Shown one piece after another: positions 45,514-58,562 of a stretch of 64,000 bases of DNA; within the stretch, counting starts at the first letter, position 1; each line of letters begins with the position of its first letter. Source of the DNA: Dryas octopetala (Eukaryota; Streptophyta; Magnoliopsida; Rosales; Rosaceae); contig OY992837.1 in NCBI GenBank assembly GCA_963921425.1, positions 8,963,896 through 9,027,895 on the forward strand. Direction: 5' to 3'. Made by a program: the position numbers and the translations under genes. Under the pieces are notes generated by a model that saw nothing but the letters and a program-made list of their open reading frames with translations, was not told where the DNA came from and did no database searches.

Positions 45514-48500
45514 TCAACGCCAACCTTCCGCCAGCTCTGTCCTAGAATTTATGCGGCTCAGAATCCCAGTTCTCTTACTCTTGTCTGCAGGCCCGGTAGT
45601 CTGAATAATTAGTTGCTCAGTGACCTTCTTGGATCTCTTCTTCAGATTTGAACTGCTTGATTGACCTGTTTTGCTCTTCCAAATGTTTGTTTGAGCCTCT
45701 CTACCTGGACCTGTTGAACCATCCTCTTGGAGCCCATGTGTTAATGAGTTAACTTGGGATACAACCTCACAAGGACAATTATCAAGCAGAGACCAATTTC
45801 CACCAGGAATGATATTCTTGATAGAAGATAGGAAAGTGTGAGATCCACCTTCAGTTGTAGAGTCATCTTGTGCAGAGTGAGGGGGGCTCTCTAAATCAGG
45901 CTCTCCAGCAACAAATACTTTCTCATCCTCATTTTCCTTGTTAGCCTCTTCCTCGTTGGCCTCTCTGAGATATGGTTGAAAAGTGCTTTCATGTCCGTCC
46001 TCATCAGAAGGCTCTAGGCGGGGGACAGGGGGTGTTTCCACCAAAGACTCTTCTCTTTCTCTTAGTGTCTTGACGATAAGAGTCTTGAGGAAGTTCATCA
46101 CTTGGACTGCATACATCAATGCAGTCAAAGGATCTACCATCTGTGATAAATAAAAGGTACAGAGGATGTTACATCGAATGGCTTACACATATGACAGTAT
46201 ACTGAAGGAAGGGAAACCCTCAACATTTGACAATATAAGATTATTGCATTGGACCCATTTCAGGATGCAAAGATTATCACATCATAGTTATCAAATTAAT
46301 AAAGGTTTTCCTAGATGATTCTTGACATGATTGGACCCATTTCAGGTCATTATTAGAGCATATTAAGTATGTAATAGGATAACCAAGGGTTACAATAAAA
46401 TTTCCCTCCAAGTAGCACCTATTCTTATCTCTTTTTAATCAGTTTTCTATATCTCAATCTTTAAGGATAACAATTAGAATCTTTACCAGAACAAAACAAA
46501 AATAACAGTTAGAAGTAACAGTTGACCTCCTTTAAAAAAGCTAATGCAGAGATGATGAAAATATGATATTTGAGCTCACCCATCAAAATCCTGCCTAACT
46601 ATATAGAATGTGTTGGCGTCACTAATTAATAACAAAAACTATGCATGAAAGTAAGGTTTTTCCATTCTTTTTTTCCTACAAATTTTAGACAGTATATATT
46701 TTCACTCACTTGAGTCATGTTTGGTGCAAACACCATGGCAATATTGCGTGCATTCATCTTGTTCATGTGCTCCATTTGTGCAACGTCAGCCATTAGGTTT
46801 ATTGCCCAATCCAATAACGCAGCTTCAGTTGGGGGAAGGAGCCTAACAAGTTCAGCACACTCCTCTTCTGACTGGGACTGCATTACCTGCTCTGGTGTGA
46901 GAGAGTCCAACACAGCACTTGGGAGTTCTCTAAACCAAGCCTGAAGAAAGCATCCAGACATCAAATTGAACGTCAAATGTCATGTTGGCAAGTAAGTGAT
47001 CAATGATGAGTTCACCTTTGGTTGATTGGGGGAGGGGGGCATGGAGTAGTTACAACCCATGAACCAGAACCTTTGAGATGGTAAGATGGATAAACAGAAG
47101 AAGATTAGTCATGAAAATTTGGCAAAGCCTTACCTTAATAAGACCTGCCAAACAGTGCACATCAATGTCCTGCGGTACAACTCCCCTATTTAGTTGGTCC
47201 CTAACGTACTCCTCCTGACTGTTCTCAGCATTAATTCTGAAGATTCCTTCTGCCTACATGTATGAGTTGTAAACTTCAGTTTTTGTTCAAGTTAGTTTGA
47301 ACTATACCAGAATGCCCAACTTATATGTCTAAATGCAACAATTGGTCAAGAAATCTTAAGAACTTTTGCACTTAATAATTTGTGTAAGAACTTTGACTTT
47401 TGCACTAAATAATTTGTGTAAGAACTTTGGACCTATAATGTAGTTTTCTAATTACATTCTACCCTGGACATTCAGGAAGAAAGGAAAAATAGGATAAACA
47501 ATCATATACCTGCAGGCCCCCTTGCGCATACAAATGTCTCTGCATCAACATGAGTATTGTGGGGACACTGTTTCCTCTGGCATCAAATGAAAGCTGCATA
47601 GACTCTGTTGAAACCCCAAAGACATTTGCACTACAGAATACAGATGAAACCAATGTCAGTATAGTACTGTAACCTAAATCATGGTGTTAAACAGAAAAAT
47701 AAAAAATAAAAAGCACGCAACAAACTAGTGTTTTATCAATAAAGAACTTAGGGGCATCCAGTCCCAACTTTTGTTTCATTCAAGTCAACACGCCGAATCA
47801 ACTCAAAAAAGTCACATAAATAGGCACAGACATGTCACACATCAGGTAAGTAGATGAAGAGATCATCTGAGAAGTCCCATTTAGAAAGAAAAATGGCTGA
47901 CATGTCCAGTGCTTATTTACAGTATTTCATTTAGATATATATCACAGGCCATACTTGGAAAATGGCAACACAAACATATTCTCTTAATGTCTCACTTGAG
48001 CAACACAAAACACCAACTCAGTAACTCATAACAATCCAAAATATCCATTACAAATATTCACACCAACCAACATTTTCCAAATCTCAAAAAAAAGAAAAAC
48101 AAATGAGAGCAAATGAAGCACATCTATCTTCACTCATAGCATCAAAAAAGTACTCAAATTAAACAGTACATCAAGGACATCATATAGAATTTGTTCAGGA
48201 TGAAAATTTTAAGATATGCTTTGAAGCATACCAAATTATTTTAGCTAAGATTACTGATGGAATCAAGTCCAATAATTGGTGAACTATTTTCTGAAAGAAA
48301 AACTCGCTCCAGAGCAGAATCAAGTACAACACATACCCAGCAAGCAAAGCAAAATAATGCCATGTGCCAACACAGAACTAAAGCAGGAGGAGGATTTAAT
48401 ATTGAAAGTTCCAGCAAGGCATATTAGAACAAGATGCTTCTGAATGTGGGTTCCTAAGAAAATGAACGCAGCTTCAAACCTATCCAGAAAACATCAATTG

Positions 48501-49315
48501 ATGCCTTATCAAGCTATCAGCAACACAACTAAATGAAACCCTAACACAGGAATTCCCAGACAAATTCAACAAGACCAATGTTTATCAAAAACAATGGAAA
48601 CCAACCGATATTACCAATTTACCATGACAAAAATTTCAAGAAAGATGAAGCTTGCCCATATATCAGAAACCCAGAACAGAAGAAATTCAAAGAATATTAT
48701 ACTTCAACCAATTATCAGATACCCATAACACATTCTAAGAAAGAAAAGGAGAGAACTTTTATGACCCTTCAACCAAAACAGAATTATACATGAAAGAAAA
48801 TGAAAAAGACCAAAAATTGAAATTGACCTAGCACTTGGAGCCCTCCGGGGAACTTCAGGCTCAAGCTCAACGGGCAAACCCAGAAAGCCATTGAAGCGAT
48901 CAAAGGTGACATGGGCAACATGTCTGACATTTGAAGGCCACCCAATCTCCATTGAAGAGAGCTTTCCTCTACCAGCAGCAGCAGCAGCAGTGCTAGTAGT
49001 ACTACACCCAATCAAAGACTTCCTAAAAGCAGCCACCAAAAGTGCCACAAGGGACACCTGATCTCCCTCTCTATCCCTTTCTTTCCTTTTCCTCTCTCCA
49101 CCACCCCCTTGTTCTTCTTCTTCTTCTTCTTCTTCGAAATCCTCTTCTTCTTCCTCTTCCTCTGAACCCAAATGGACTTGGACCCTGTCTCCTAGGGTGG
49201 GACTGTTAATAAGGGCATGTGGGTATGACCCATCATTGGGTGTAGGTGGTGCACATGGTGTGGAGGAGCTTGAAGGTGAAGGGAAGTGAGATGGGGATTG
49301 GAGTACCTCAGTCAT
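45514..49315 (-). CDS. Rho/ROP GTPase-activating protein with CRIB motif (RopGAP)
   Basis: Five exons on -: 49315-48828, 47630-47510, 47253-47134, 46940-46710 and 46140-45514, for 528 residues. The start MTEVLQSPS matches the family; an in-frame ATG four codons upstream is possible. An acidic Glu-rich stretch (about 51-68) and a Ser/Pro-rich head precede a CRIB motif (IGWPSNVRHVAHVTFDRF, 124-141). The RhoGAP domain (about 155-345) has the arginine finger in GIFR near 209, and conserved blocks AGLIKAWFRELP and RNIAMVFAPNMTQ. The tail is charged and Ser-rich. The protein should speed GTP hydrolysis on ROP GTPases at the plasma membrane. All key residues are present. Intron 1 is long, about 1.2 kb. 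Confidence 0.93.
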
Positions 49316-50202
49316 ATTCTGGACCAAATTGGCAAATTGTGGGGAGGGAAAGCAACAGTCTTTTTGTTTTTGCTCCTAATTTATTGCAATTTTGACTATA
49401 TTTGGGACTGTGAAAGACTCATTCTTTGGATTGTGAATGTTGAGTAGAGTTGGATTCAAGGAAAGGTTTTGGAGGGTGAGACGTGACTGTCATCACTTTT
49501 CTTAATCTTCCTCATTATTTTAATATATTTTTTTCCCTCTCTTGGCTGGCTTTGGCACTCAGCTTTGAAGAAGCAAGAGAGAGAGGGAGAGGGAGGGAGG
49601 AGAGAGAGATAGTGGTGGGTTGAGATGGGAATGGAGGAGTATTGAGTAGAGAGAGAAAATAAACAAAAGAAGGGAAGGACCGAAGGAGTTGTTTAATTGT
49701 TTACAGGAATAGAGAGGGAAAAAGAGGAGGTGGGTGGTGTTGTTTCCACTTCACAGCAAAGTCATCCAATTTATATATATATATATATGATTTGTAAATG
49801 TAGAGATGTTGCTTTTGCTGTTACTGTTGATGTTGCTGTATTATGTGGGCAATATGAGGCTTTGAGAGGCTCTTCTGTTCTCATGAATCTCATCCCCTAG
49901 AGTGACTAAAAGTTTTCCAAATGTTCTCCGGTAGCTAATCAACTTTTGTCTTGCTTATCTTGTCCCCTTATCCCCCTTGTCCATAGGCCATGTGTAATAA
50001 TAGTTGGAGAGAAGATCACTCTTTTATTAACCTTTAATACTTATATTTTTAAATTGGTCAAAAAAAAAAAATACTTATATTTTTAAGAAATGGTTTGTAA
50101 TAATTTATTCACGATAAGAGTTTGATTCTAATAAAATTAATAAAAAAATATATTGAACATAGCAATTTATAATATATAAGAGGGCATAACAATCTAAAGT
50201 AG

Positions 50203-50384
50203 GAAAAATTATAGAGTATAACCGATATACTGTCACGTGCTATAACCAATCTAACATGTAAGGATATTATTGGACGATGTGTTTGTATTAGTAGGGTATA
50301 GTATCAATAACATCCACTCATATTATAACACATAGACTGATTATACCACATGTCAATATATCGATTATACAGAATAATTTTCTC
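50203..50384. mobile_element. MITE related to 18268-18447
   Basis: The ends GAAAAATTATAGAGTATAACCG and CGATTATACAGAATAATTTTCTC are inverted partners, with CTGTCACGTGCTATAACC and GATTATACCACATGTCA inside. Same family as the copy at 18268, in the opposite orientation. Non-coding. Confidence 0.65.
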
Positions 50385-50991
50385 TAAAATAGTGAGTGGT
50401 TCACTATAATAGTACAAGACTTTTTGTAATACAATCCCACAAATATTACGGCTTCCAAATCGTTAAATTAGAGACAATACAGACAAAAGAGCCATATTAA
50501 TTATGAGTTTACACTCCTAGCACAACACACTTCTATGCTGGGACTTGGAAGTATTAAAAGATTATATTTTGTAGTTTAAGGTGGAATGACATGTAATACT
50601 AAGATAGACTCACCGGTTAAAGAAGGATTACGTTACCTTAAAACTTGAGTATGACAGGTGAATGGTGAATGGTGATGGTTAAATAGAGAAGACCACCTAC
50701 CCTTTTGTTTGTTTGTTTTTAACTATTTTATGCTTAAGAGTTAAGAGTAGGAGCTAGCATTTTGATCCTAAGAATATTAATTATTTAGAAAATTAATTTT
50801 GTAAAAAGATAACATGTGATGGTGCAAATTAACCATCAATTCAGATTGCACCAGGTGTCGGACATGCCATATATGTCTCTCTTTTTTTTTTGGCCAAAAA
50901 AAAATGTCTCTTTAAATTTCAATAAGCATGTCATGTTATCTTGCAAATATTAGTATGTTAATTTTGGATGGCAGAGATTTCAGATTTCTAG

Positions 50992-51008
50992 CCCCCCCCC
51001 CCCCCCCC
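50992..51008 (+). repeat. C17 homopolymer
   Basis: Uninterrupted run of 17 C. Like the G runs at 1998-2017 and 8628-8644, it may form a quadruplex on the other strand, or its length may be unreliable. Confidence 0.9.
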
Positions 51009-51936
51009 GCATACATTATTTGTGAAAATAACATTTGCAATAAATCTTTTACTTATTTTTCCATCAAACGATTTGAAAATGAAAGATTTGAGTTCGAGAC
51101 TTTGCATGTAAGAGTGAGTATTGTCAATCATTAAAGTTATAAACTTCCACAAATCTTTTATTATTTGATTAATTTTACAGAAGATGCGACAGAGACATTT
51201 GCTTTGTTTTCAATGTGACCCTTTAATAAGCATGCATGGTGTCGAAAGGGTAGTTTATAATTTGGCCTAATTATAATGTTCAGTAAAAGATTGACAGTTC
51301 GAACTTGAGGCATGGTCTATGAGTGCTTCCAAAGGTTACAGTTTATTAGTAATTGGAATTCAATTTACACGTATGGCTGCAAAAGCCAGTAATAAATTAA
51401 TAATTATTCCAAGTATCATCTACTAAAAATTCTTCTCTAGTAGGAAATGGGGGTGCACAATAGATACTGTGTCGATCAATTAATATATAGTCATCATTTA
51501 ATTATTCAGTATATTAAGTTGTCAAATTATCTATTTAAAAAATGCATTTGAATAAGAAATTATTCACACTAATAATATAACATGTCAAACTATTTAATAA
51601 GAAAATATCTTTATTTAAGAAAAATGTAATTTACATAAAGTGATGAATATAAATAGGCCTAACCATTTGTGTACTTGAAATGTATCCTTCAATAACTTAT
51701 CCATACTGGTCCAGTTGTCCCAATCTAAATTTGTACAGAAAATTAAACAGAAAAGGAAAAGGAAATAATTAATGGCTTGACACATGGACATGAAGAATAG
51801 GAATAAGCGACCAGTACAAGACAAGCAAGGGAGTTGTCTATGCTTCATCTCTTTCTTTTGGGTACAAGTATAGATCCATCATAATCTTCATATCATATTT
51901 ATGTATTATACCTAAGTTACCTAACACATTACTCAT

Positions 51937-52252
51937 GCCACCTATAAACTCAGAGCAATTGGTAATTTTAAAAGGGACACTTAGGGGTTGGGGGACCATT
52001 CCTTCCACCATAGCTATTTTTAAACACAAAGGAGTAATATTCTCTTGTTAGATTAATTTGAAACATGCATTTATATAATTAATGGTTCAAATTCACAGTG
52101 TGACAACAAACATATGAGATAGTGTAGCAAAAGAATATTTTCCATAACACCAAACACTTAATTATATGTACACCAAACATATGCCACCTATAATCTCATA
52201 GCAATTGGTAATTTTAAAATGAGAAACTTAGGGTTGGGGGACCATTCCTTCC
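51937..52252. repeat. Two 70-bp direct repeats 246 bp apart
   Basis: 51937-52006 and 52183-52252 share GCCACCTATAA.CTCA.AGCAATTGGTAATTTTAAAA and GGTTGGGGGACCATTCCTTCC. A 63-residue - strand frame (51838-52029) crosses the first copy. Its origin is unknown, possibly a decayed gene duplicated locally. Confidence 0.8.
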
Positions 52253-54036
52253 ATGGTATTAATTTTAACACGAAAAACGTAATGTTTTTTTGTTATACTA
52301 TTTGTCATGTTATGTAGTGAATTATATATTTGAGCGTATATCTATCTTATAAATTTATTATTCAAATTGACAGTTTAACAATATAACATGTTATATTATC
52401 TGATAATAAAACATTTTTACTTAATACAAATACACAAACTACAAATAAAGTTTTAGATGTGATTGATCATAACATCTAAACATGCCATAAACCATTGGTG
52501 GTGTATCCACTTAGTACGTATGAGACAAGCCTAAGCCCAACTCATATTCATTAATTTACCAGGTATATTTGAATCAAATATGGCAACTCAGTTTGTGTCA
52601 CTGTTAATATTCTTTTACGCAACCAAAGTGCAAAAAAGATGTATGCAAGCACATAACACATGTTAATAATGCTGCTTTCAATCCAAGCTTGCTCAGCATT
52701 GAGTTGTTGTCGTTGCCTTTGTGACAGAATATGAACATGTATTTATCAAAGAAACCAAAAAGGAGAAAAGCAGAGCTAGTTAGCTGTTAGCTGTTTTATC
52801 AGACTGCAAAAGAAGCTTTAAGCTTCCGGTAGAAAACACCCGTTATGACTCCATGGATTCTATATCTTTCAAATTCAAAATAGACATGGCGGGCAACTGT
52901 TTGTTGTTGCACATCCCATGCCCAAAAGAGCTTTTTCCATGTAAACGTTAATCCCACCAGAAATAGAGGACAAAATGAAGAGAAGCTCTTTCCTCCTTTC
53001 TTCCTCTTTTTGCTTTTGTTTTGTTTTGTTTTGTACACACCCTTTTGGTTCTGGGTTGCAGAGAAATGTTTCCTAACGAGAAATTCTTGCATGCCAATAT
53101 GCCATGAAGGAATACAACGTTCCTCTGGTTATGTGAGGAACTGGCTTTGAGAGGAACTAGTCATGTGAACAACACGTGAGGAAGTGACTTTGAAAGAACC
53201 TACATTTTCGAACGTACATAACTAATATTGAGCCCTTTCCAAGTCATTTGAACCCTTCTTTTGTTTAATCTTGTCCAGCATGACCACTCCTATTCTTACA
53301 CTATTGAGTGCCGTATTCACGGATTGTGGCACTCTTGCTTCATTTCTGTCCAGCATTTGTTATTACAAATGTAACCTCATTTTCAGTATAAACCCCGAAG
53401 CCACCCTCAATTATATATGCAAATACACCATGCCCAAGCTTGAATCACAAATTATTGCCCAACAAACCAAACGTGAGCAGCACATGGCTTCCAAAATTTA
53501 TGAAATTTTTTCATGCATGATACATTCATGACCTACAAAGCTTATTTTTATTTTAAGATATTAAGCACTCTCATTCCAGACTCAGAAAATGGGTAAAGTT
53601 TCTCCCTAAGCTAGCATGGATCCTATTGCCCAATTCCAGAAGCTGGACAAAGAAATATGAAAAAATGAGCTGCTTCAGAAGCTCATGAGCAAGCAAGAGC
53701 TCGTCTAATTCAGCCAAAAAAAAAAAAAACCAGTAGCTCATCCAAATTAACAAACCCTAAACATTAGCAAAGCTAAGTTCCTTTCAAAGTCAAAAGTGAA
53801 TCATACAATCAGATCATCCCGGATCACCATTATATTGTATATTCAAGTCAACTGCTATTTCATTAACCACAGATAGAAGTACATTTTACCATAACATCTG
53901 CTTGGAAAGCGGAATAAGTTGAATAACCACCAAAAGACCCAAACTTACACAAGTTTCATTTCCGTACTAGCAGCTATATGTTCAAACTACATACCAACAG
54001 AGCATACATTCAATCCAAATTAATCTAAAGCCAAAA

Positions 54037-55902
54037 TCACTGCATTTTGGCCACTGGTTCAAGTGCTTCGACAGTGACCACACTATTTCCCCTGATCACC
54101 TGCAGCAATAAAATTAAAAAATAAGCAAACAGCTAACTTAATAATTGGAGCATCAAGCCAAATGGCAGTGGAACTATAAAAACAACGAAAATCGGAGAAA
54201 ACTGGGACTTACCACCATGCCTATATCAGTCTTTTCATTGCCATTCACTTCTACAGTGTTATCAACCACTAGATTCATGAACTGGTCAAACCCACGAAGC
54301 GTTCCAATAATCATCCGATTTGCATTCAGCTTGACTGCAATACAAAATACAAGTTAATTCAATCATTTAAAGTTTCTATAACATTAAAAGAGAGGAATAC
54401 AAACTACAGATTCTGATGTTTTAGCATTCTCTCTGCAACATAAAGGTCTGACCTACTTTTTTCCCCCAAACTTCAACTAAAGAAAGGATCTACAAAAAGT
54501 TGTAAATGTTCATATATAAGCCTACCCAGTATACAAACAGCAGTGAAAATTTTGGCAGCAATTCATCCAGAGAAAATCCCCCCTCGCCCCAAGCATTCAT
54601 ACAGACGGACAATTTAGTGAAAGTTTAAAAGTTAAAAATATATATATATATATATATATAACTGTTAAAGCATCATCAGAATAAACTAAGGGGGTCACGC
54701 TGTAACCTATGAAATATAATTTGGTTTCAACACAACATTCCCGACTTCTGAAACATATACAGTCTAAAAAACTCCAAAAAGACTAGTTGGCTTGGAAAGG
54801 AGCCACAAGCCCACATAAGCCCATTAATCATACCATGCAAGCAAAGCAACTAAACAAGCTATTAATTACCAATAATTTTTTGAAGGACAATAAATACAAA
54901 CAAAAAACAGATCGTTACTAATAGATGAGCAAGACAAATAAATCCATGTGTGCCTCAGATGGGCTGTGTATTTAACGACTTTGACAAACATGCACATGTA
55001 GCCATTAGAAAAGGTGCCTCTATAAGTCCTTAATTCTTGAAAAAAGTTGTACAAAAATAAAAAATATAATACAAAGTTCTATACAAAAGGAAAAAAAAAA
55101 AAAACTTGAGAAAGTAATCCCCTTCACAACACAGAATTTTAGACACCTAGCTTTGTAGTTTATCACACTTAAATCCTCACACGCAACTCAACTTGAAGAT
55201 GCATCAAAAAGGAAATCAACATGTGCAAAATGCCTGCAGTTCACATTGATTTGGGCTTACAATTACATTCCCGAACATGATTGTATCATTGCATAGTAAG
55301 CAGGAAAAACATTGAATGCTTGATTATTATAATTCACAGTATGAAATCATGACCACTAATAGATATTACTGTCAAAAAACCTGCAGTCAACAAATTACGT
55401 ATAATTGAATTTGCAGGAAAAGAAAAGATGGAACCATTAAAGTTCCACTACAGCATAAGCTAACATCAATACAAATAAATACAAAAACCTTGGTTGAATA
55501 ATATGGCCGGAAATTATTGACACACTATAAAAACTATTTGAACATCTAGTGTTGAGCAAACACAGGAAGCCCAGCTAGGAAAACTTCATGAAAACGATAA
55601 AGTAAACATAATTGTGAGTGTTATTTAGCTAAATTTTCTCAGCAACCAACCAACACAAGAAGGAAAATTTAGTAGTACATGTAATTTTGTAAAGAGAAAA
55701 AAAATTAGGGCAATGAGAACTTACTCTGAAGCTTCTTGTCCATGTACCTGAAAAAAAGCAGTAAAATTTAGAATTAATTAGCAACTTAATTTATACAAAA
55801 AATAAAAAATAAGGAGAATAAAAAATCGCAATGATAAAATAGATGATTAAGGGACAGAAACGCTTACTTTTTGAGATCTGGAGGCTGGCCTGACCTGCTC
55901 AT
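54037..55902 (-). CDS. Small nuclear ribonucleoprotein G (SmG)
   Basis: Four exons on -: 55902-55868, 55747-55725, 54334-54213 and 54099-54037, joined to 80 residues, the usual SmG length. It begins MSRSGQPPDLKKYMDKK and carries the Sm1 motif (IKLNANRMIIGTLRGFDQFMNLVV) and the Sm2 motif (VIRGNSVVTVEAL). SmG is one of seven Sm proteins forming the ring on U1, U2, U4 and U5 snRNAs, needed for snRNP assembly and pre-mRNA splicing in the nucleus. The second exon is a 23-base microexon, and the following intron is about 1.4 kb with a TA microsatellite at 54639-54660. A GA repeat (about 55925-55949) lies in the 5'UTR or promoter. Confidence 0.95.
54639..54660 (+). repeat. TA microsatellite in SmG intron
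   Basis: (TA)n of about 11 units within intron 2 of the SmG gene. Confidence 0.9.
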
Positions 55903-55924
55903 GGTGAAGAATGAGAGACCGGAA

Positions 55925-55949
55925 AGAGAGAGAGAGAGAGAGAGAGAGA
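55925..55949 (+). repeat. GA microsatellite upstream of SmG
   Basis: About 12 GA units, 25-45 bases upstream of the SmG start. On the transcribed sense this is a CT-rich tract, common in plant 5' leaders. Confidence 0.9.
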
Positions 55950-56119
55950 AGTTTTGGGAGAAGTTTCAACTTCTGCAAAACCCTAGGAAGTAAAATTTTG
56001 GTCTTGGTGTCTATGAGGAAACAGCTTTGTTTGGGCGGGCTGGCCCATGGGCCGTAGAGCCCAATGTTGGGCTTAACAAAGCCCACGATTTGGAAAAAAA
56101 AAAAAAAAAAGTAAACATA

Positions 56120-56191
56120 GGGGTGTTGCGAGAATCGAACTCGCGACCTCTCGCACCCGAAGCGAGAATCATACCACTAGACCAAACACCC
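56120..56191 (-). tRNA. tRNA-Pro-CGG: tRNA-Pro (anticodon CGG)
   Basis: A 72-base cloverleaf on -. The acceptor GGGTGTT pairs with AACACCC, with discriminator C. The D arm contains GGTCTAGTGGTA (A box). The anticodon stem CTCGC/GCGAG encloses the loop TTCGGGT, giving anticodon CGG for proline. The T arm CGCGAGTTCGATTCTCG carries the B box GGTTCGANTC-type core. There is no intron and CCA is not encoded, as in nuclear tRNA genes. Confidence 0.95.
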
Positions 56192-57306
56192 ACTGATGTT
56201 AGTTGCTCTCCAACAATGGTTTTAAACGTGGTCCATCCAGACCAGCTTATGTGTAGGCGTGTAGCTTTGATTTTGTAATCGAGTTAGGTAGTTGACAAAT
56301 AAGTGCAGCCCACTTGTCTTCTTGGAATTTTTTTTTTTTTTATTTGGTGGATTTATGAACTGATAAGTGGACAAATGTAAATATCGTACATGACACAATA
56401 GTAAAAATTTTTACTCCATATTGGGTGTTTGGATGTTAATTGAGTTATAAGTGGTTGACAAGTGGACTTTTAGTAATTGGATTCGGATTTCTTTAGTGAA
56501 AAAACAAAAAAAAAATTGGGATTGGACTGGTTCACTATTAATATAGAGCCTAGCATTATCTTTAAGTTAGTCGGTCAAGTTGTAAAAGTGGCCGATAAAT
56601 ATTGGATATATACTAAGTAGAGGGTTGGATTCCCTCAAATATAATCAAAAAATTATAAAAGCTAATATTCAGGATATATCAGTATGGCATTAGTCCAAAA
56701 CCAACTATCAATGAGAAATCCATAAATTTCCAATGTAGGATTCCTATTTTCTATTCAAACTCCAACAAATGGAGCTCTTGCAAGTCTTGAATTGTCAATA
56801 TGTATTGACAGAGCCACTCAAATCATCAACACTTTAAATTAATTAAGTACTTTTTTTTTTTGTCTAACCAAAACTATTGATTTAAGTTGCTCTAACAAGG
56901 TTATGTGCCCCAGGGATAGGCTGGACGGCTAAGTTGGTCAGGAATTAAAGTTCCCCCAAGAGGAACCAAGTTTAAAACCATTGATCACATTGACTGCATG
57001 ATAAAGTCGGTACAATTAATGTCGTTAACAGACAATAGACATTGTTGTCGAGCAAAAGAAGAAAAAATCCTAGAAAAAAGGAGTTCAATTTAAATTATTG
57101 GATCTCACAAAACAGAAAACTTAAATTATTGGATATTAAATGTTGTGTTTTTAAACTTGAGAGTTAAATGAAAGACCGTAAATGTAGAGAAATTTTTGTT
57201 TTTGACCCTAATAGTATTACTACGTGTTATAAGTTTATATTTTATAATATAAGTGGATGAAGGTTTATACTTTTATGATATGATATTAATAAATATCTAC
57301 ATAATA
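56192..57306. other. Intergenic
   Basis: No gene. Bases about 56905-56985 (AGGGATAGGCTGGACGGCTAAGTTGGTCAGG ... AACCAAGTTTAAAACC) have a look of tRNA-derived SINE heads but no clear A and B boxes. Confidence 0.35.
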
Positions 57307-58336
57307 GGACAAATTTTAGCAAAAATACTCTAATTATACCCTTATTTTCAATTGAGGATTTCATTTTTCACTTTGATTCAATCAAAAACTATAATTAACG
57401 AAGTATTTTAATCAAAGATATTCTGTCAATTATGTCAAAAATTCCATTAAAATTGATCACGTGAGGTTTACGTGACTAATTTTTAAGGACAAAAAAGTAT
57501 TTTCCCCTAAAAAGGAATTACAAAAAAAAAAACTAAATGAATTTTAAAAAGTTTTTTTTTTTTTTTTTAAGATATTCCCTATCTCCCACCACCGCCACCC
57601 CATGCATCATGTCGACCCGCCATTCCCTCCCCCACCCAGATGGGAATGCACAGGTTTGGCTCAAGTGGCTGATGTGTCCGCTAGAATCTTTGATCTTAGA
57701 TATGGGTTTTGAAAAAAATCCAAATTGGTAGCCATAATTGCTACTAAAGTTTGAGGCTTTGGTACATATTTCAAGTTTGTGGAGCAGAGCATATGAGGTG
57801 TGTAGGTTTCTCTGGATTTGGATTGTGTTGAGAAGTGAGCATGAGGCATTAATGGGGTATTGATGGCTGGGTTTGGAGAAAGTGACAGTGGAGGATGGAT
57901 TACTAAGATTCAAGGTAAGCATTCTATTGTTGTGAAAGTGATAGTGAAAGGCCATTGTCAGGGGAGTGAGGAGTCGCCGGCCAATGGTTGGGGGGAGCGC
58001 GATGGGTACTGGGGAGGGGTTTAATTAGTTTAGTTTATTAATTAATCAGTTTTATTTTGTTATAATTAGGGTTTAGTTTATTTGTTTAATTTATTTTATT
58101 TTATTTTTTGTAATTATTTATTTTTATTTTTTTTAGAAGAATAAACACTTTTACCCTTAAAATTGGTCATATACTTGACACATGATTAATTTTTAACGAA
58201 ATTTTTGACAGAATTGGAGGAATATCCTTGATTGAAACACTTTGTTAATTACAGTTTTTGATTGAATCAAAATGAAAACGAGATTCTCAACTAAAAATAG
58301 AAATATAGTTAGAGTCATTTTGCTAAAATTTTTCCC
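57307..58336. mobile_element. Mutator-like element, Pack-MULE candidate
   Basis: Long inverted ends of more than 150 bases begin GGACAAATTTTAGCAAAA on the left, and on the right end in TTTTGCTAAAATTTTTCC. Flanking TACATAATA (57298-57306) and CACATAATA (58337-58345) differ at one base, fitting the 9-bp Mutator duplication. The interior (about 57575-58010) is clearly richer in GC than the ends and differs in character, as when host gene sequence has been captured. Confidence 0.8.
57533..57955 (-). pseudogene. Possible captured gene fragment inside the Mutator-like element
   Basis: A 140-residue open frame on - begins MAFHYHFHNNRMLTLNL and is rich in Ser, Asn and His with very few acidic residues, resembling the transit-peptide start of an organelle protein (INASCSLLNTIQIQRNLHTS, then FGFFSKPISKIKDSS). 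It ends in the element's A/T-rich end. I recognise no family. It may be a captured first exon or a chance frame. Confidence 0.4.
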
Positions 58337-58506
58337 CACATAATATAACATATGTAAATTAATAACACTATTTAACAATATTACAAATGGATCACACCAA
58401 AAATAATTCATAAATGTAAGCCACCAAGTTGATGGCAAAGAAAAACATAAACTCACAAAAAGGTCATGAAAACAATGACTAAGGAAGATCTCCAATCTAC
58501 CAACTT

Positions 58507-58562
58507 GAACTAGAAAGCCTAGAAAGAGGACTTGGAACTAGAAAGCCTAGAAAGAGGACTTA
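58507..58562 (+). repeat. Two tandem 28-bp repeats
   Basis: The unit GAACTAGAAAGCCTAGAAAG plus AGGACTTG occurs twice in a row (starts 58507 and 58535), identical by eye. Confidence 0.92.

Larger units (their letters stand above)
49316..54036. other. Long intergenic region, no confident gene
   Basis: About 4.7 kb. The first 500 bases are the RopGAP 5' flank, with GA-rich tracts (49575-49660) and a TA repeat (49770-49790). A MITE lies at 50203-50384, a C17 run at 50992-51008 and a spaced direct repeat at 51937-52252. Open frames of 97 (52799-53092, -) and 86 (53271-53531, +) residues match no family I know and lack start-context or domain support. Confidence 0.5.

Noticed and set aside
52799-53531. 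Two open frames of 97 (-) and 86 (+) residues
   Set aside because: No recognisable domain, splice context or homologue. Composition is like the surrounding AT-rich DNA.
56011-56193. Open frame on the - strand over the tRNA
   Set aside because: It coincides with the tRNA-Pro gene, whose fold and A and B boxes explain the sequence fully.
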